NCBI GenBank assembly: GCA_025667525.1
Contig: CM046875.1
Span: forward strand, 291,009,147-291,073,146
Origin: Glebionis coronaria
Taxonomy: Eukaryota > Streptophyta > Magnoliopsida > Asterales > Asteraceae
Direction: 5' to 3'
DNA length: 64,000 nt
Shown here: positions 60,444-64,000 of the stretch, in pieces
Layout of the letters: every line of letters begins with the position of its first letter
How positions within the stretch are numbered: position 1 is the first letter of the stretch
The notes under the pieces: generated by a model
The model's database searches: none
Told to the model about the DNA's origin: nothing
What the model saw: only the letters and a program-made list of their open reading frames with translations
Position numbers and translations under genes: made by a program

Positions 60444-62260
60444 ACTCCTTAGGATCAAACATACCATTAGCAAACAACTGGGGATACTTGTTCTAAATGA
60501 ACTCCTCTCATTTCCACGTGAACTTTAGTTCAAGTCTCAAATTACCACATATACTAACCAGCAATATTTAAATTCATTGCCAAACTCTTGACCTCGCAGT
60601 CAATAAATCTCATAGATGACTCTTTGACAACACAAACCCTTATTAACACAAATCCCGAATAACCATACATGCAAATATGCATTCTCAAACAACATTTACC
60701 AATCTTAATATACGAACTATAACATGTATACCACTCATTTCCCCCAGGTAATTCTATGCTCATAAGCTACCGGTCCGATCTTTCCAAAGATCATAAATGG
60801 ACCTACAAAACTCCACATCAACTCTTCCATTTTACCAAAACATACCACCCGTTACTATGGGTGAAACTTCCTACCTAACTTTGTCACTAACTCTAGTGGT
60901 TTCCTCCTTTTCAACATAGCATCCCTTGCTGCTCTCAGTGTAACTCCTAAAGTTGTATAAATATCTCACTTGCCCATCCTTTTCCAGTTAGCTGGATATA
61001 CTCATATCCAATCATGTTCATCAACTCCTTTTAGTCCGTACCCTAAACTACTTAAAGATTCCAATTTCCTTACAAAGTGACCTATGACGGTCTTTCACAT
61101 ATCCATTAGTTCTTCCAATCCAAATCAACTTATAATCTATACACATCATCAAAAGGACGGTTATCTCAGTTAGTCTATCAACTGCCATCCAACCCCATGC
61201 TACAACTACTTCTAATAAATTTGGATAGCTCACTAGTAGCACCTATACACCTCTTTCTCACTTTTCTTCACGATTTTTTTTAATACCCAACACTTCCATT
61301 ATACCTACACAATGTCCTACCTTCAAGGTCATATTGCTCCTCATCTTGTCTCAGTTAGACCAAGCCCTTCGTCCCTATGACACATCACACCTATAACTCC
61401 TCATCCATTCGATCATCGATACTAAGCCTCCCAAACAATCAGTATAGGTCAGTGTCATTTCCTTTTCCACACTACGACAGTATTAGCCTGCGTTGTGCTT
61501 TATTCTACTCATTAAGCTCTACCAAAGTTTTACCTTCGGTTCCTATCTCGACCTATTTCATTCATGCTTCGCTTCTATACACACTTCCTTCTTCTTCCTC
61601 AACTCCTACCATACATCACGATGTGATGCTTCCCATCGTTTCTTCCCTTGCCATAATCCTTCATAAGGCATTCCATACATATTAGGCTAACTTTTACGCA
61701 AAACCCTCTATTCCATCACATCCGTACGCAATCCTTCCAACTTCTCATTGCTCTTGAAATATGAGATGAATTAGTTAGTCTATCGACTATCACCCAACTC
61801 TCGTCGTACTTATTCCTCCTCCCCATTATGTATCCCTTTCACCAATTTCGTCCTTACATCGCCCTTTCTATGCTACTCCTATCTATGTAGGAAGTATAGT
61901 CTACGTCTCTTTTCTCCATATGATTGTCCAAGCCACGCAACATACATGTTGACACGTTCTCTGCTTTAGACAACTCAACTCGTGCAACCTACATCCTTCA
62001 TCCAAACCACCCTAATACGTCATCCATATAGTTCAAGTTTCTCTCAGCTTCACTTCATTCTTCTTATTCCATGTCTCATCAACCATGCTTGCCTTTCCCA
62101 GATGGTACTTGGCCTTGCAATTTTCTTTCATCACTTAACTCCACCCATCACCTTTTCCAAATGTTTAATCAAGATGATTAAATATGTGTTGGAGACGTTC
62201 ATGATCTGTATAGATCATTCTCTACGTCTCGTACCCCAAATGCCTCTAGCATTCTAGGCA
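60444..62260 (-). pseudogene. D2 pol remnants: RNase H, integrase, chromodomain
   Basis: Right to left: RNase H at about 62140-62235 (YTDHERLQHIFNH). An integrase core piece follows at about 61735-61795 (DESWVIVDRLTNSSH), then a second at 61048-61242 (WMAVDRLTE...DYKLIWIGRTNGYVKDRH). Integrase C-terminal region is at 60770-60960 (YVEKEETTRVSDKV; FVGPF-like; GPVAYE-like). The chromodomain end lies at about 60466-60620 (VKESSMRFIDCEVKSL; TWK, EEF, NKYPQLFAN). Every segment is in a different frame or has stops. The two integrase-core pieces suggest a duplication or a second nested copy. Confidence 0.65.
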
Positions 62261-64000
62261 GATATAACAATCCAGCTCCACTAACTAAGTCTATCTAGTC
62301 ATCTATACGCCAAAATTTTCAAAGTAGCTTCACTTGTTTTTTTTTCTCACAGCCAGTCTCCTACTCCCTCCTAATAGGGACAGACTAGAGTTTCATGTGA
62401 TTCCATGCGGATCACACTCTCATCTTATACCCACATTTGTTTCCATTTGTCTACTAAGCTATATTTTGAATTCTTATTCAAATCTCATACTTCTACTTTG
62501 ATCTTGCACCCAACATGAGGTATTTTCAATCATCATCTTCTAGGAATACTTGGTTTTCTCCTTCCATGGTTCTCCCTTATTCCTACACTATCCCGTCCAA
62601 CAAAAATTCCATACTTCATTCATCAAATCTAGGGAAATCACTAGTGCATTGGATAATGCATAGCTGTCTCTTCCAAAGATCTTTCATAACACCTTCACAA
62701 AACCGACTCTCTAATCACTTCTCCACGAAACTTATTCAGCTCAGCTTCACTTCTCATCCCTCGATCCCCTTGTTACTTCCACGAGTTCTTAATCTCCCAT
62801 GTCATGTATTCATTTCATCACGATCCACCGGTTAAGCTCTTTGTAGCTTCACTCTGATACTCGATATGCCCTTCTTCGTCACGAACCATACGTAAATTTC
62901 CCATCATAGTGCTTGTCACCTTTCCAGTCCTCGCAACTTTTGTGACTCCTTTGAAATCTCTTGCATCCTTCTTGCAGCTGACACGTAGTCCTTTCAGCTC
63001 CTTGCTTCGCGATGTAGCTCTTTACGCACTCCTTCTTGTCTCCATGATGTTACCTAGGAACTTCACACTACCAGTAGCTTCTAACTTCAACTCATCTACC
63101 ACAATATTTCTAAAAGTGCTTCAACCCAAAACTATACCAATCCCTTGCGTGTTATTTACCCAACCTTTCCATTAGTATAAACTTTCTACTCTACCCTCAC
63201 ATCCGCTAGTACTTTCATCAATCTCCTAATGTTACTTCAACCAACTTCTCATAGCATGACTTCTCGTTCCCACTACCAGTCAACTAACTTTACTTACCCT
63301 CTTATTCTCGTAACCAATATAAGTTTCCAAACTCCACAAATCTTAATCATTCCTTCAACACAACCTTTAAACCAAAACACATTTCTCCATTCTAATATCT
63401 AACCATAAGTAATACTACCCAACTCTATCCTCACATCCTAACGTTTCCACAATCACATAACTAAATCAGTTATGACGTGTAACAAAAGAATTCCAAACAA
63501 TCGTGTCCCAATAAAATATAGGGTAAAACGAACCCTAGCCAAAACAACTGAAAACAAAACAATGTAATCCGAAAGATCAATGGAGTGTGCCAACAACGAA
63601 AAATTTAGACTCTTCACGATTAGTATTACCAAATCTCGATACCTTAGAAAGTTTTTTAACTTTCGTCCCAATTAGTTACTTCTCATAAGAACCAAACTCC
63701 AATACTACTAAAATCAATCATACTCATTTTTAACCAATAACTCATCCTTTATCTTCATTATTCTATCAAGATATCAACTAGTTAGTATACTACGATCTTA
63801 TTCTAACCATTATCTTGTTTACCCATAGTAAACTTATTTCTCTTGTTATTATGAAACTAATACATGTTTATAAAATACACTGTTTTTTTCCTTTCATTTT
63901 AATCTATATTATTATTATTATTATTATTATTTTATATGATCCATTCAGGCTGGTTATAACTAAACTATTACTAGTTTACAAGGTGTGGTGTTATTATTAT
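62261..64000. other. Unresolved D2 internal sequence
   Basis: About 1.7 kb, C/T-rich on the plus strand, with several short open frames but no RT, protease or Gag motif I can recognise on either strand. It is probably upstream D2 sequence decayed past reading. A short TTA microsatellite lies at about 63907-63932. Confidence 0.4.

Noticed and set aside
61377..63175. Several plus-strand Ser/Pro-rich frames of about 90-106 residues
   Set aside because: They lie in C/T-rich sequence antisense to decayed pol of D2; no signatures and no consistent frame.

Overview
This window is a dense intergenic retrotransposon cluster from a flowering-plant nuclear genome. It is AT-rich, with long LTRs, tRNA-Asp and tRNA-iMet primer sites, Athila and chromovirus Gypsy elements, and one Ty1/copia element. 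The Athila Gag-protease-acidic proteins, and the copia Gag with its long coiled-coil linker, look most like retroelement proteins I know from Asteraceae (Tanacetum/lettuce type). The family call is a moderate-confidence inference. I find no host gene, rRNA, functional tRNA or CRISPR array: almost every base can be assigned to a retrotransposon or its debris.

Left half (1-46018), outermost first. (i) Element C is an Athila-lineage element on the minus strand: 5' LTR 30584-34136 plus 45988-46018, PBS at 30564, broken gag at 27771-29775. (ii) C is cut at its protease by the minus-strand chromovirus E1 (LTR 24736-27770). (iii) E1 is cut by a TGTCACA-type chromovirus LTR, D1 (7385-7595 plus 24227-24535). 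(iv) D1 is cut twice: by plus-strand Athila-like element A (1-7384, running off the left edge) and by minus-strand Athila-like element B (7596-24226, TSD ATAAT). B is a multi-LTR array of three full 3061-bp LTRs plus a 422-bp LTR piece, joined at microhomology scars. It carries gag and protease but no reverse transcriptase or integrase. Separately, a complete but decayed Ty1/copia element (34137-45982, TSD AGAAC) sits in the LTR of C.

Right half. A 360-bp unassigned spacer (46019-46378) precedes the decayed plus-strand chromovirus E2 (46379-57649, same family as E1). E2 contains a 4.2-kb solo LTR of the A/C family (53123-57331, TSD CATGT). Its end abuts a minus-strand chromovirus D2 (LTR 57650-60407 with a 203-bp AT microsatellite; pol debris to about 62260; internal sequence to the window end).

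No gene set works as a pathway here. The most interesting material is structural: the LTR array in B, a 5' leader block shared by B and C, hairpins beside polypurine tracts in several families, hairpins at the LTR tips of A/C/F and B, and a copia core promoter inside an inverted repeat.
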